DNA of 64,000 nt from Symploca sp. SIO1C2 (GTDB lineage: Bacteria > Cyanobacteriota > Cyanobacteriia > Cyanobacteriales > Coleofasciculaceae), in assembly GCA_010672925.1 (NCBI GenBank), contig JAAHFP010000007.1:1-64000 (forward strand). Reading direction: 5' to 3'. Below the pieces are notes generated by a model. That model searched no databases, had not been told where the DNA came from, and saw only the letters and a program-made list of their open reading frames with translations. Every line of letters begins with the position of its first letter. Within the stretch, counting starts at the first letter, position 1. Of this stretch, positions 26,531 to 35,722 are shown in pieces. The position numbers and the translations under genes are program-made.

Positions 26531-29500
26531 ATGATGATACCCGCAGCATTCTGGGCAAGCTTCATTCCATCTTTAGCAGCCAAATTATCTTCAGATTTAA
26601 TTAATGCTGTATTAGGTGAACTTCGTGGCAGTATACGACGTGCCATTGAAACAGGTCCTGAACAAGCAGCACTCCAACAAGCTTATGAGTCAGCTTTCCA
26701 AGCCTGTTTGCCATACATGTCTCCTCCAAGGGAAGATCTGAAAGACCACTATGCTGAGTTATTGTACAGTTTTGTTAAGAGACAAAAGGTATCCGAAATT
26801 TTTGCTGAATTAGTCGATGTCAGACCCGGTGTCAATCTTGATATACCAGCATTAGAGGCAGCATTTAAGGCAGATTATGATACTGAAACTTTGCCTGAGT
26901 TTAATTTTTCCTTGGTCATGCAGGTATTTGCCAAGGAATATGTTAGTGCTGTAGAACACAGCAAGGTTTTGCATCATATTGTTGAAGTTAAACATTTAAA
27001 GGCGATTGTTGCTAACTTGGAACAATTGGCAGAACCTGTTAAAGATATAGCCGATAATACCACCGTTCTTCCTGCAATAGAAAAAAAGCTTGTAGAGTTG
27101 ACTGATGCTGTTTTATCGGGAAAAGAGGATCTAAATAAGTTGGTGCAAGCAATTGCTGCTTGGCTGACTCATCGGGATCAAGTTACCTTAAAGAATTTAT
27201 TCCTAGTAGGACAAAAACTGGATCTTTTCTTAAGCACTCCAGGAAGACATGACACGGCTGAAGTCACTGCTATTAAAGATGAGGTTCAACAGCTGCGAGA
27301 GGAAGTTAGTCGTCGTGCAGAGCAAGGATTAAGTACTAGTGAACTAGAGCAGCTTGAGGAAATATATCGCAGCGAAATTAGCGCTTGCCATAGTTTGCTG
27401 ACTTTTCAGGGTATGCTGCAAAATAATCAACCTGTTGCTTTACCAATAACAGATATTTTTGTCTCCTTGTCGGTTGCAGCTGCTAAACCTAGGATTAGCA
27501 CCCCGGAAGAAGAACAAATTCGGCGTCAATTAGAAGCTGCTGATAAGTTTCCCCAACATTCAAGTTTATCGGCAGAGCAAAGGGAAACACTCCTGTGCCG
27601 TTTAGAGGAAATACATCAGGAACCTTCCCCTCAGTCAGAGGAAAAATCAGACATAACTCAAGCCTTGCTGAAGTCTAAATCTCAAGCTTTGGTAGTTTTG
27701 GGAGATCCTGGAGCCGGGAAAACAACACTGCTGAGGTATCTAGCATTAGCTTTTGCTGAAAATCATGCGGCTCAACGGTTAGATTTGGCGGAGCAACGAT
27801 TGCCAATTTTTGTACCCCTGGCTGCCTATAATGCTACCTTGGACAATAACCATGATTTTCCTTTATCCGAGTTTCTAGCTTATTACTATCAAACGAATCG
27901 AGAGTTACCGGGTTTAACCCCTCTATTTAAAAAATATCTTGAACAAGGACAAGCGATCGCATTATTTGATGGACTCGATGAAGTTTTAGATGTGAGTACA
28001 CGTCAATTAATAGCACAGCGGGTTCAAGCATTTATTAATCGCTACCTGCCTCTTGGTAATCGGATTATTATGACTAGCCGTGTTGTCGGTTATCAAGAGG
28101 TTCGTTTATCGAAGGAAAACGTTGCCCATTTCCGAGTTTTAAGTTTAGATGAGACAGGGATTGCCAAGTTTATTCGAGCCTGGTCTTTAGCTTTTGAAGC
28201 AAGAATCAGAGGAGAAACCCTGGAGCAGGTTTCTAGTGAAACTGTCAGAGAAGCCAAAACTAAAGAGCAAGGCTTGGCTGAAGCCATCGAAGCTCCCAGT
28301 GTGAAAAAATTGGCAGGTAATCCTCTACTGTTAACAATTTTGGCAGTGGTTTATCGCCAAGAAGGTCTGCGATTGCCTCGCCGTCGAGTTGAACTGTATG
28401 ATCGTTACTCTCGGGTTTTGCTAGAAACTTGGAATCGTGTCCGTAGTCAATCTGGTAGACCAGTCGGTAAACCATTAGAGTTTTTAAGTACAGCCAAAGT
28501 TCTCTCCCATTTGGCTCTGTGGTTACAGCAAAATAGACCTAGTGGTATGGCTCGTGGAAGGGAGGTTCAGAAACAACTTTGTGATTATTATCTATCCCGT
28601 AAAGGGTTCAGTTCACCTAAGGCGTATCTTCAAAGTCAAAAATTTGATGTAGGGGCAAAGCATTTGGGCGATAATTTATCGATGAAACCCAAGATGTACA
28701 GTCCAAATGCTTCGCCCTCCGGCAGTTTTAAAACATGCCCTAGTCCCGAAGAAATAGACGCAGTTGAGCAGGAAGCCCAACAATTTCTGCAAGATGTCCG
28801 GGAACACAGCGGTTTATTGATCGAGCGAGGGAAAGACACCTATGGCTTTATGCACCTCACCTTTCAAGAATATTTTACTGCTTGGGCATTGGCGAAGATG
28901 CCATTAGAAGAAAGATGGCAAATCATCTCTCCTCATTTGCACGATTCCCGTTGGCGTGAGGTAATTCTGCTAACAGCCGGACAAATCAGTGTTGTGGATG
29001 CTAACGAATGGGAAGCTACGGCTTTCCTTAGGAAGATTCTAGAGGCTGGCAGTCGTTTTAATGACTTGCTGCAACGAGATGAAATTTTAGCAGCAGCCTG
29101 TCTAGCTGATGAAATCGAAATTGCACCGGATTTAAGTCAAATTATAGTAGAACGTATTGGTCAAGCCCTGAGATCACCTTATCCTAAGGTAGCAAAAGCT
29201 GCTGTTGAAGCTATGGGGAATCTTCAACAGACAATTTTAACCAATTTGGCTACAGCAGAGACTATCAAAGGACTTACCCAACCGCAAGCCTGGAAGCGGG
29301 AAATTGCAGTAGATACCCTAGCCAAACTAGATTCAAGTCCTCAACGTACTCAAGCAGTGCTCTCTACTCTTGCTGATTCAGATGACTCTGTTCGTATTTC
29401 AACGGTTCGTGCTCTTAGTCAGTTTCAGCCGATGAGTGAAGAAGTGCTTGGAGCGATCGCTACTAGAATAAAACAGGAGCCAGAAGCTGGACTGCGTTTT

Positions 29501-32500
29501 GAATTGGGGTTGGCAGTCTGGCAGCAGAAGCAAAGGGAGCCGAATGCTTGTAGGCAACTTGAAGAGAGTTTTATTGAAGCTTATCTTGAAATTTTACAAC
29601 CTTATTCTCATACTTACAGAACTTCTGACTTATTTAAGTCGCTACTTGAACAGCTACTCACCAAGGACGATACTCCAACTGTTCAGGCTGAGTTTCTCAG
29701 ACTGCTATTCAAAAGTTGCCAAGCCTATGTTCAACAACTCGGTTTAAACTTTCTCGAATATCTAGATCTTGATATTAGCATTGCTCAACCATTCTGGGTT
29801 CAGGCATTGAATGATTCAGATTGGCGAATGCGGGGAACAGCACTGCAAAAACTGTTTGATCTGAAAGAAGTACCAGAGGAATTAGCAGCAAAAGTCGTGG
29901 ATGCTTCTCAAAAAGAGCAACATCCTGAACTCAAGGAGCTAGCGCTAGGGTTAAGCCTTGAATGGGAGCAGCTTAGTGCGAATGAGTCAGACTTAAATAC
30001 GCTATTAAGTAGTAGTTGGTGGGAAGTACGGCAAGTCGCAGCTCAAGCTTTGGGGAAGCTGGAGCAACTCAGTGAGGCAACATTGACAGCTTTAGTACAG
30101 GGTTTGAGTGATAGCAACTCTAATGTACGACGAGCAATTATAGATACACTCACTACCTTGGCTCAGCGAGATGAAACGGTTGTGAAGAAACTACGCCAAG
30201 CCTTGCCTCTGGCTACTGGGGAGAGTCAAACCTATATCTTTCTGACATTGGTAGCTGCTTTAAAGCAATTGGATAGTAATGATAAGAACTACTTGTGCGA
30301 GTTGCTAGGAGATTCAGATTGGTGGGTGCGGCAGAAAGCAGCTCAAACTTTGGGGAAACTGGAGCAACTGAGTGAGGCAATGCTGATGGCTCTGATACAG
30401 GGTTCGAGTGACAACAATTCTAATGTGCGACGAGCGATTAGAGATACACTCACTACCCTGGCTCAGCAAGACAAGACGATTGTGGCAAAACTATGCCAAG
30501 TGTTATCTCAGGCAACTGGGCAGACTCGAGTCAACATCATCCTGGTATTAGCTACTTTAGAAAAATTCGATAGTAATGATGAGAGCTTTTTGTGCGAGTT
30601 GCTCGAGTCTTCAAATTGGCAGGTGCGGGAGTTAGCGGCTCAGACTCTGGGAAAGCTGGAGCAACTGAGTGAGGCAACGTTGATGGCTTTGGTACAGGGC
30701 TTAGATGAGAGTGACTCTGATGTGCGACAAGCGATTCAAGATACACTCACTGCCCTAGTTCAGAAAGAGACGGTTGTGAAGAAACTACGCCAAGCCTTGC
30801 CTCAGGTTACTGGGTGGACTCAAGTCAATATTATCCTGACATTGACTGCTTTAAAGCAATGGGATAGTACCGATGAGAATTACTTGCGTGAGTTGCTAAG
30901 AGACTCAGATGAGGATGTGCGGCAGGCAGCTGCTCAAACTTTGGGGAAACTCGATCAACTGAGTAAGGCAACCCTGATAGCTTTGGTACAGGGATTAGGT
31001 GACAGTGACTCTGATGTGCAACAAGCTATTAGTGGTACGTTGACTACCCTGGCTCAGCGAGACGAGAAGATTGTGGTGAAACTACGCCAAGCCTTATCCC
31101 AAACGACTGGGCAAAGTCAAACCTATATCATCCTCATATTGGCTGCTGTAGAAGAACTTGATAGTGAAGAAGTGCTTAGTGCGATCGCTAAAAGAATGAA
31201 ACAGGAGCCAGAAGCCAGACTGCGCTTTCAATTAAGTCTGGCACTCTGGCAACATAAGCCAAGGGAGCTTACTGTTTGTAGGCAACTGGAAGAAAGTTTT
31301 ATAGAAGCTTATTTTGAAACGTTGCAAAGTTATCTTCCTATATCTATAATTTCTAGACGATTGAAGTCGCTACTCGAGCAACTACTCACCAAGGAAGATA
31401 CTCCAACCACTCAGGCTGAGTTTCTCAGACTGCTATTCAGCAGTAGCCAAACCTATGTTCGACAACTTGGTATAAACCTGCTCACTTCTCTAGATTTGGA
31501 TAGTAGCATTGCTCAACCATTGTGGGTTCAGGCATTGAATGATTCAGATTGTCGAGTGCAGCGAATAGTACTGCAAAGCCTATTTAACCTGGAAGAAGTA
31601 CCTGATCAATTGGTGGCAGAAGTAGTAAGTTTTTCTCAAAAAGAACAACATCCTGAAATCAAGCAGCTAGCATTGGGGTTAAGCCTGAAATTGGGGGGAT
31701 TAGAGCAAATATCAGAGGAGACTGTAGCAGCCCTGATTAACTGTCTGAGTAACAAAGACTTTATTGTGCAACAAACTAATCTAGAAGCACTTATTACCTT
31801 AGTTCAACAGGACGAGACAATCACGGCTAAGCTACACCAAATACTGCCCCAGGCAACAGGGCGAACTCGAACCTATATTCTATTGGCATTGGCTACTTTA
31901 GAACAACTCAGTAGTAATGATGAAAACCTTTGGTGTGAGCTGCTCGAATCTTCAAATTGGGAGGTACGGCAGACAGCATTTGAAGCTTTGGGGAAACTCA
32001 AGCAACTCAGTGAGACAATGCTGACAAGGTTGGTAAAGGGTTTAAGAGACAGCGATCCTGATGTAAAAGCAGCGATTCGAGATGCGCTCACTAGCCTAGC
32101 TCAACAAGATGGAACGGTTGTAACAAAACTACGCCAAGCCCTACCTCAATCAACTAGGCAAACTCGAACCAATATCCTACTGACATTGGCTACTTTAAAA
32201 CAATCCGATAGTAATGATGAAAACCTTTTGTGTGAGCTGCTCGAACATTCAGATAGGCAGGTACAAAAGTCAGCAGCTGAAGCTTTGGGAAAACTAGAAC
32301 AACTCAGTGAAGCAACGCTAACAACTCTAGTAAAAAGACTAAGTGACAGTTTTCCTTCTGTACAACAAGCAATTGAACAGGTACTCTCCAAACACAAAGA
32401 ATGCTTAGAACCTGTCATCTATGCTATCTTGGCAACTGCTTTTCCCACAGTTCGTATTCAAGTAGTTAAGTTAATTAGTGATTTAGGAATCCCTTGCTCA

Positions 32501-32710
32501 GACCGAATTCAGGCATTACTTCAGAATATGCTGGAAGCGCGAAGCAGTAACTTGCGGCGAGTAGCTGCTAACACTTTACTCAGTTTTGAGATTGTCAACG
32601 ACGAAATAATCAACGTACTCAAAAGCGATTTATCTCATGAAAGCGGTCAGATCAATGAACAGGCATATCAAAATCTAATCAAAATTAGTGGTGTCACACC
32701 AGTAGGTTAG
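26531..32710 (+). CDS. Giant NACHT-HEAT repeat STAND protein, candidate defence or signalling NTPase
   Basis: A 2059-residue protein. Residues 1-330 are helical with coiled-coil stretches and no known catalytic motif. The NACHT NTPase has Walker A GDPGAGKTT (391-399), Walker B ALFDGLDEV (477-485) and sensor-type IIMTSRVVGY; FMHLTFQEYFTAWAL (about 772-786) ends the module. From about 850 to the end it is built of HEAT-type repeats. Units such as ELLxDSDWWVRQKAAQTLGKLEQLSEA recur at about 99-residue spacing, with a larger 576-residue duplication. Homologous bacterial NACHT/Avs-like STAND proteins use repeats to sense invaders. The effector is not identifiable. In-frame palindromic DNA encodes residues about 707-730. 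Confidence 0.88.
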   Translation: MMIPAAFWASFIPSLAAKLSSDLINAVLGELRGSIRRAIETGPEQAALQQAYESAFQACLPYMSPPREDLKDHYAELLYSFVKRQKVSEIFAELVDVRPGVNLDIPALEAAFKADYDTETLPEFNFSLVMQVFAKEYVSAVEHSKVLHHIVEVKHLKAIVANLEQLAEPVKDIADNTTVLPAIEKKLVELTDAVLSGKEDLNKLVQAIAAWLTHRDQVTLKNLFLVGQKLDLFLSTPGRHDTAEVTAIKDEVQQLREEVSRRAEQGLSTSELEQLEEIYRSEISACHSLLTFQGMLQNNQPVALPITDIFVSLSVAAAKPRISTPEEEQIRRQLEAADKFPQHSSLSAEQRETLLCRLEEIHQEPSPQSEEKSDITQALLKSKSQALVVLGDPGAGKTTLLRYLALAFAENHAAQRLDLAEQRLPIFVPLAAYNATLDNNHDFPLSEFLAYYYQTNRELPGLTPLFKKYLEQGQAIALFDGLDEVLDVSTRQLIAQRVQAFINRYLPLGNRIIMTSRVVGYQEVRLSKENVAHFRVLSLDETGIAKFIRAWSLAFEARIRGETLEQVSSETVREAKTKEQGLAEAIEAPSVKKLAGNPLLLTILAVVYRQEGLRLPRRRVELYDRYSRVLLETWNRVRSQSGRPVGKPLEFLSTAKVLSHLALWLQQNRPSGMARGREVQKQLCDYYLSRKGFSSPKAYLQSQKFDVGAKHLGDNLSMKPKMYSPNASPSGSFKTCPSPEEIDAVEQEAQQFLQDVREHSGLLIERGKDTYGFMHLTFQEYFTAWALAKMPLEERWQIISPHLHDSRWREVILLTAGQISVVDANEWEATAFLRKILEAGSRFNDLLQRDEILAAACLADEIEIAPDLSQIIVERIGQALRSPYPKVAKAAVEAMGNLQQTILTNLATAETIKGLTQPQAWKREIAVDTLAKLDSSPQRTQAVLSTLADSDDSVRISTVRALSQFQPMSEEVLGAIATRIKQEPEAGLRFELGLAVWQQKQREPNACRQLEESFIEAYLEILQPYSHTYRTSDLFKSLLEQLLTKDDTPTVQAEFLRLLFKSCQAYVQQLGLNFLEYLDLDISIAQPFWVQALNDSDWRMRGTALQKLFDLKEVPEELAAKVVDASQKEQHPELKELALGLSLEWEQLSANESDLNTLLSSSWWEVRQVAAQALGKLEQLSEATLTALVQGLSDSNSNVRRAIIDTLTTLAQRDETVVKKLRQALPLATGESQTYIFLTLVAALKQLDSNDKNYLCELLGDSDWWVRQKAAQTLGKLEQLSEAMLMALIQGSSDNNSNVRRAIRDTLTTLAQQDKTIVAKLCQVLSQATGQTRVNIILVLATLEKFDSNDESFLCELLESSNWQVRELAAQTLGKLEQLSEATLMALVQGLDESDSDVRQAIQDTLTALVQKETVVKKLRQALPQVTGWTQVNIILTLTALKQWDSTDENYLRELLRDSDEDVRQAAAQTLGKLDQLSKATLIALVQGLGDSDSDVQQAISGTLTTLAQRDEKIVVKLRQALSQTTGQSQTYIILILAAVEELDSEEVLSAIAKRMKQEPEARLRFQLSLALWQHKPRELTVCRQLEESFIEAYFETLQSYLPISIISRRLKSLLEQLLTKEDTPTTQAEFLRLLFSSSQTYVRQLGINLLTSLDLDSSIAQPLWVQALNDSDCRVQRIVLQSLFNLEEVPDQLVAEVVSFSQKEQHPEIKQLALGLSLKLGGLEQISEETVAALINCLSNKDFIVQQTNLEALITLVQQDETITAKLHQILPQATGRTRTYILLALATLEQLSSNDENLWCELLESSNWEVRQTAFEALGKLKQLSETMLTRLVKGLRDSDPDVKAAIRDALTSLAQQDGTVVTKLRQALPQSTRQTRTNILLTLATLKQSDSNDENLLCELLEHSDRQVQKSAAEALGKLEQLSEATLTTLVKRLSDSFPSVQQAIEQVLSKHKECLEPVIYAILATAFPTVRIQVVKLISDLGIPCSDRIQALLQNMLEARSSNLRRVAANTLLSFEIVNDEIINVLKSDLSHESGQINEQAYQNLIKISGVTPVG
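28651..28718. repeat. Palindromic dispersed repeat inserted in frame in the NACHT-HEAT gene
   Basis: AGGGGCAAAGCATTTGG (28651-28667) faces CCAAATGCTTCGCCCT (28703-28718). The 68-bp unit resembles small dispersed repeats of filamentous cyanobacteria, which are normally intergenic. Translated, it adds about 23 residues (MKPKMYSPNASPSG in the middle) between the helical region and the conserved EEIDAVEQEAQQFL segment, without breaking the frame. Confidence 0.75.
29441..32330 (+). repeat. Higher-order duplication inside the HEAT region
   Basis: The segment beginning GAAGTGCTTGGAGCGATCGC at 29441 recurs at 31169, exactly 1728 bp (576 codons) later. Both copies continue with LEESFIEAY, SLLEQLLTK, TQAEFLRLLF-type and WVQALNDSD sequences. 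Within each, units of about 297 bp (starts near 30003, 30300, 30597, 30894 and again near 31937, 32236) encode paired HEAT-like helices. The pattern implies recent unequal amplification. Confidence 0.85.
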
Positions 32711-32757
32711 GCAAAATAAAGCTAGATGTAGAGATGAAATTGGTATCCAGTAAATAT

Positions 32758-32979
32758 TTAATCCCATTCACTGCGTAGTCCCTGCTGAATTTCTACGGGG
32801 TCTTCGTTAAAATTGGGGGAGTTTTTCAAAATTCTCAAGTAGCTAGAAAGCAATTGTGATGTAGGGGATGGGGACGATGGAAATTTTACGTGCAAAAACT
32901 CTGCAAAGACTAATACCATATTGGCTTGGTCTTCAGGCAAGGTTTTGACTAGTTCGTACACAGCTTCTGCGGTAGTCAT
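32758..32979 (-). CDS. Orphan antitoxin-like protein (DUF2281 type)
   Basis: A 73-residue protein. The N-terminus MTTAEAVYELVKTLPEDQA, FAEFLHVK in the middle and the C-terminal DPVEIQQGLRSEWD are the pattern of short cyanobacterial antitoxins of type II modules. No toxin gene lies on either side: downstream is the 3' end of the NACHT-HEAT gene and upstream there is no open frame. It may be a stray antitoxin or its toxin may have been deleted. Confidence 0.65.
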   Translation of the reverse strand: MTTAEAVYELVKTLPEDQANMVLVFAEFLHVKFPSSPSPTSQLLSSYLRILKNSPNFNEDPVEIQQGLRSEWD

Positions 32980-33116
32980 TAGCTAGTGAGTTGTGTCAGG
33001 TGCTACTTGAGTACAGTTATGATCTGAGTTTAGCGAAAGATAAGTCTTTCTAGTTAAGCTGATGTGCAGCTAAATTGAATAATGCGAAAAGTTGAAAGAG
33101 TTTTAGTGCGTTCGCG

Positions 33117-33151
33117 TAGCGTGCGCGTAGCGCAAACATCTTGCTCGCTAG
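33117..33151 (+). repeat. 35-nt dispersed repeat, copy 1 (second at 34093-34127)
   Basis: The sequence starts TAGCGTGCGCGTAGCG and ends ATCTTGCTCGCTAG. It is identical at both places, one on each side of the ccmK gene and in the same orientation. The GCGTAGCG motif is itself tandem. Function unknown. Confidence 0.8.
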
Positions 33152-33206
33152 TACTATACAAATTAAATGCGTAGCAGCTTATTACATTCGAGCTATAGGT
33201 TGGAAA

Positions 33207-33451
33207 TTAAACAACACGACACCCTTCTTTTGTCAAGTGGCCTTGCAATCGCAGTAACTCTATAGACTTTCCCGCACCTCGATGCCCAGAGTAGAGATAA
33301 CAACCATTATGCTGCGATCGCTTAATTTGATTGCCCAAATCCATTAAAATATCGCTATCTCCCCGCACCTCCTCGCAGTTTACGTAGGCAGCATCACCTG
33401 CTGGTAAAGGTGCATAAGGATTGAAGGTATTGTAAAGATTGTCTATAAGCT
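33207..33451 (-). pseudogene. Fragment of a P-loop ATPase, truncated at both ends
   Basis: About 80 residues remain: NLYNTFNPYAPLPAGDAAYV, then VRGDSDILMDLGNQI and a Walker A-like SGHRGAGKSIELLRL. This is the start of a longer cyanobacterial AAA-type ATPase family. The frame stops right after GCRVV, before Walker B. At the 5' side the first residues come from the palindromic repeat at 33452-33491, so the natural start is also lost. No function is expected. Confidence 0.7.
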
Positions 33452-33491
33452 GAAAACCCTGTAGAGACGTTGCATGCAACGTCTCTACAAT
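33452..33491 (-). repeat. 40-nt palindromic repeat, copy 2 (inverted)
   Basis: Reverse complement of 26184-26223 over 40 nt, including the asymmetric AGGGTTTTC flank. The palindrome core is 33461-33488. It forms the 5' border of the ATPase fragment and the right border of the NACHT-HEAT island. Confidence 0.85.
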
Positions 33492-33595
33492 ATGGAAAAT
33501 TAAAAATATTAGCTTTTTATATCCAAAGAGGTGACAATCATTCGTACAATAAATTGTTGGATTCCAAGATATTTCAATAAATTCAGGAGATTTTC

Positions 33596-33952
33596 ATGGC
33601 ACTACAGGCAGTTGGATCGCTCGAGACAAAAGGTTTTCCTGGTGTGCTAGCAGCTGCAGATGCAATGGTCAAAGCTGGTAGAGTGACGTTAGTTGGTTAT
33701 ATCCGAGTTGGTAGTGCTCGCTTCACCGTAAATATTAGGGGAGATGTTTCCGAAGTTAAAACGGCGATGGATGCAGGGATTGCCGCAGTGGAAAAGACTT
33801 TCGGGGCAACTTTAGAAACTTGGGTAATCATTCCTCGACCCCACGAAAACGTCGAGTGCGTCTTGCCCATCGGCTACACTGATGAAGTCGAACAATACCG
33901 AAATGCAGTTGAAAATCCCATCATTTCAGGACGGCCTAATGGTCAGAGGTAG
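33596..33952 (+). CDS. ccmK4: Carboxysome shell protein, CcmK4-type BMC hexamer
   Basis: A 118-residue single BMC-domain protein. Segments GFPGVLAAADAMVKAGRVTLVGY, the pore-region IRVGSARF and VKTAMDAGI are typical of CcmK. ETWVIIPRPHENVE favours the CcmK4-type minor shell paralogs over CcmK1/2. It would form part of the beta-carboxysome facet and affect pores. The usual ccmK3 partner is not adjacent: upstream is the repeat and ATPase fragment, downstream a tandem repeat. The tail after VLPIGY is longer than usual. CcmK5 or CcmK6 are alternative names. Confidence 0.85.
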   Translation: MALQAVGSLETKGFPGVLAAADAMVKAGRVTLVGYIRVGSARFTVNIRGDVSEVKTAMDAGIAAVEKTFGATLETWVIIPRPHENVECVLPIGYTDEVEQYRNAVENPIISGRPNGQR

Positions 33953-33959
33953 AGTGCTT

Positions 33960-34049
33960 GGGGAGCTGGGGGAGCTGGGGGAGCTGAGGGAGCTGAGGAA
34001 GCTGAGGAAGCTGAGGAAGCTGGGGGAGCTGAGGAAGCTGGGGGAGATA
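33960..34049 (+). repeat. 9-bp tandem repeat (GGGGAGCTG/AGGAAGCTG)
   Basis: About ten direct 9-bp units directly follow the ccmK stop, with two alternating variants. It is low-complexity DNA; the 66-codon and 110-codon frames crossing it are artefacts. It is followed by the second copy of the 35-nt repeat (34093-34127) and the dispersed repeat 34194-34220. Confidence 0.85.
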
Positions 34050-34303
34050 GGGAGAAAAATCTGTCGTGTAACATGCGCGTAGTGCTTTCATGTAGCGTGC
34101 GCGTAGCGCAAACATCTTGCTCGCTAGGGGTAAAAAGCGAGAGAGACGTTTGTGTTACCCAAAATCTAAACCACATTTTTAGTTGTGTCATGCCACTAGT
34201 GCAGCAGGCATGGAAATAACCTACCAGTTTGAGAGCGATAGAATCCTTACGACCTAAGCATTCTAAATTCTTCATTCTTCATTCTTCATTCCGCGCAGCG
34301 GTA

Positions 34304-35722
34304 CTAGCTTCCGCCAATCTCCTGTTCCAATCTTTGACCAATCCCTACCAATGTCTCAAAAAACGCCTTAATATCTGACTGGCTGGTCTGATTATTACAA
34401 ATCACTAGGCGAAATACCATCCTGTTGTCCAGCTGGGCATAATTTACCATTGCCACCCCTTCCTCCCACAAGGCTTGCCGAATTTTCAGTGTTAGGGTGT
34501 TGGGGTCTTGCTGGGAATTTTGGGGGATGTATTGGAAACACAGGTTAAGGGACTGCCGAGGAGTTACCATGACCAGAGACTCATGGGCGTTAATAATTGC
34601 TTCAGCATAAGCCGCTAATGTAAAATATTGGTCAATCAAGGTTTCCCAACCGCGATCGCCCAACTGCTTCCAGGTGAGCCAAAGCTTGACTGCATCTACC
34701 CGCCTACCACAATGTATACTGCTTAGACCTAAATCAATAGGTTCTTCCTCCCCTGCATGAAACAGGTAATCAGTGCCATCAGCGGAAAAAGTGCTCAACA
34801 TCATACCCCGGTGTTTGAGCAGCAGTACCGAACACATCAGCGTCATCCCCATCATTTTGTGGGCATCCCAAACCACAGAGTCCGCCTGTTCTACTCCCTG
34901 CATCAAATTCCTATGGGTTGGACTCAGCAACACACTGGCTCCCCAGGCTCCGTCTACATGGAACCATAGCCCTTCTCGGTGAGCCACCGTCGCAATTTCC
35001 CCAAAAGGATCGTAAGCTCCCTGCACCGTTGTACCTGCGGTTCCAGCCACAAAAAAGGGTTGAGCCCCTTGAGCACAAGCTTGAGCAATCTGTTTCTCCA
35101 ACTCAGCTACCACCATCCTGCCTTGCTTATCAACCGGTACTTTCCACAATTGATTTGTTCCCAAACCCAGTAGATGAGCAGCTTTGGCAAAGGAATAGTG
35201 AGCATCGGCAGAAACAAAGGCAATCAACTTGGGACTATTAACCATCCCCTCCTGCTTGAGACTGGGAATAGCCCGATGACGAGCGATCGCCATAGCCATA
35301 AAATTACCATTACTACCCCCCGTCGTAAACTGTCCCTCCGGCTCAGAGAAACCCACCAATTTACCCATTTTGGCAACCAAAGTTTTCTCAATCAACGTCG
35401 CCACAGGAGCCACCTCATAGGTATACATAGAGGTATTGGTGGCACTAGTCAGGATATCTCCCATAAAACAAGGGGAGCTAAATCCTCCCCAAAGTTGATT
35501 GAAGTATTGGGGATGGGCTGTTTTCACCCCATAGGTTAAATATTGGGCAATATCTGTTTGCAGTTGTTCCAAAGACTTCCCTTCCATCGGTAAATCAAGG
35601 GACAACTGCTCCCGCAATATTTCTGGATCCAACCGCTTGGCAATAGGTTTCTGGTTAGCAGAGTCCGTAAAAAACTGTTCGATTTGTTGCAAGAGGTTAC
35701 TATAATCGGAAGCTCTGAACAT
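34304..35722 (-). CDS. Group II PLP-dependent amino acid decarboxylase
   Basis: A 472-residue fold type I PLP enzyme. The Schiff-base lysine is Lys289 in VWDAHKMMGM. HVDGAWG supplies the aspartate that holds the pyridine ring, TTGGSNGN binds phosphate and AGTAGTTVQGAYD is conserved in the glutamate/aspartate/2,4-diaminobutyrate/cysteine sulfinate decarboxylase family. Substrate cannot be fixed from sequence. The neighbouring potB/potD-like genes on the same strand suggest a polyamine or beta-alanine/amine link. The 135-bp gap to potB is filled by TTTGTTG tandem repeats, so co-transcription is uncertain. Confidence 0.9.
   Translation of the reverse strand: MFRASDYSNLLQQIEQFFTDSANQKPIAKRLDPEILREQLSLDLPMEGKSLEQLQTDIAQYLTYGVKTAHPQYFNQLWGGFSSPCFMGDILTSATNTSMYTYEVAPVATLIEKTLVAKMGKLVGFSEPEGQFTTGGSNGNFMAMAIARHRAIPSLKQEGMVNSPKLIAFVSADAHYSFAKAAHLLGLGTNQLWKVPVDKQGRMVVAELEKQIAQACAQGAQPFFVAGTAGTTVQGAYDPFGEIATVAHREGLWFHVDGAWGASVLLSPTHRNLMQGVEQADSVVWDAHKMMGMTLMCSVLLLKHRGMMLSTFSADGTDYLFHAGEEEPIDLGLSSIHCGRRVDAVKLWLTWKQLGDRGWETLIDQYFTLAAYAEAIINAHESLVMVTPRQSLNLCFQYIPQNSQQDPNTLTLKIRQALWEEGVAMVNYAQLDNRMVFRLVICNNQTSQSDIKAFFETLVGIGQRLEQEIGGS

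Noticed and set aside
33882..34275. Two overlapping frames (plus and minus) after ccmK
   Set aside because: Both are translations of the 9-bp tandem array and dispersed repeats.
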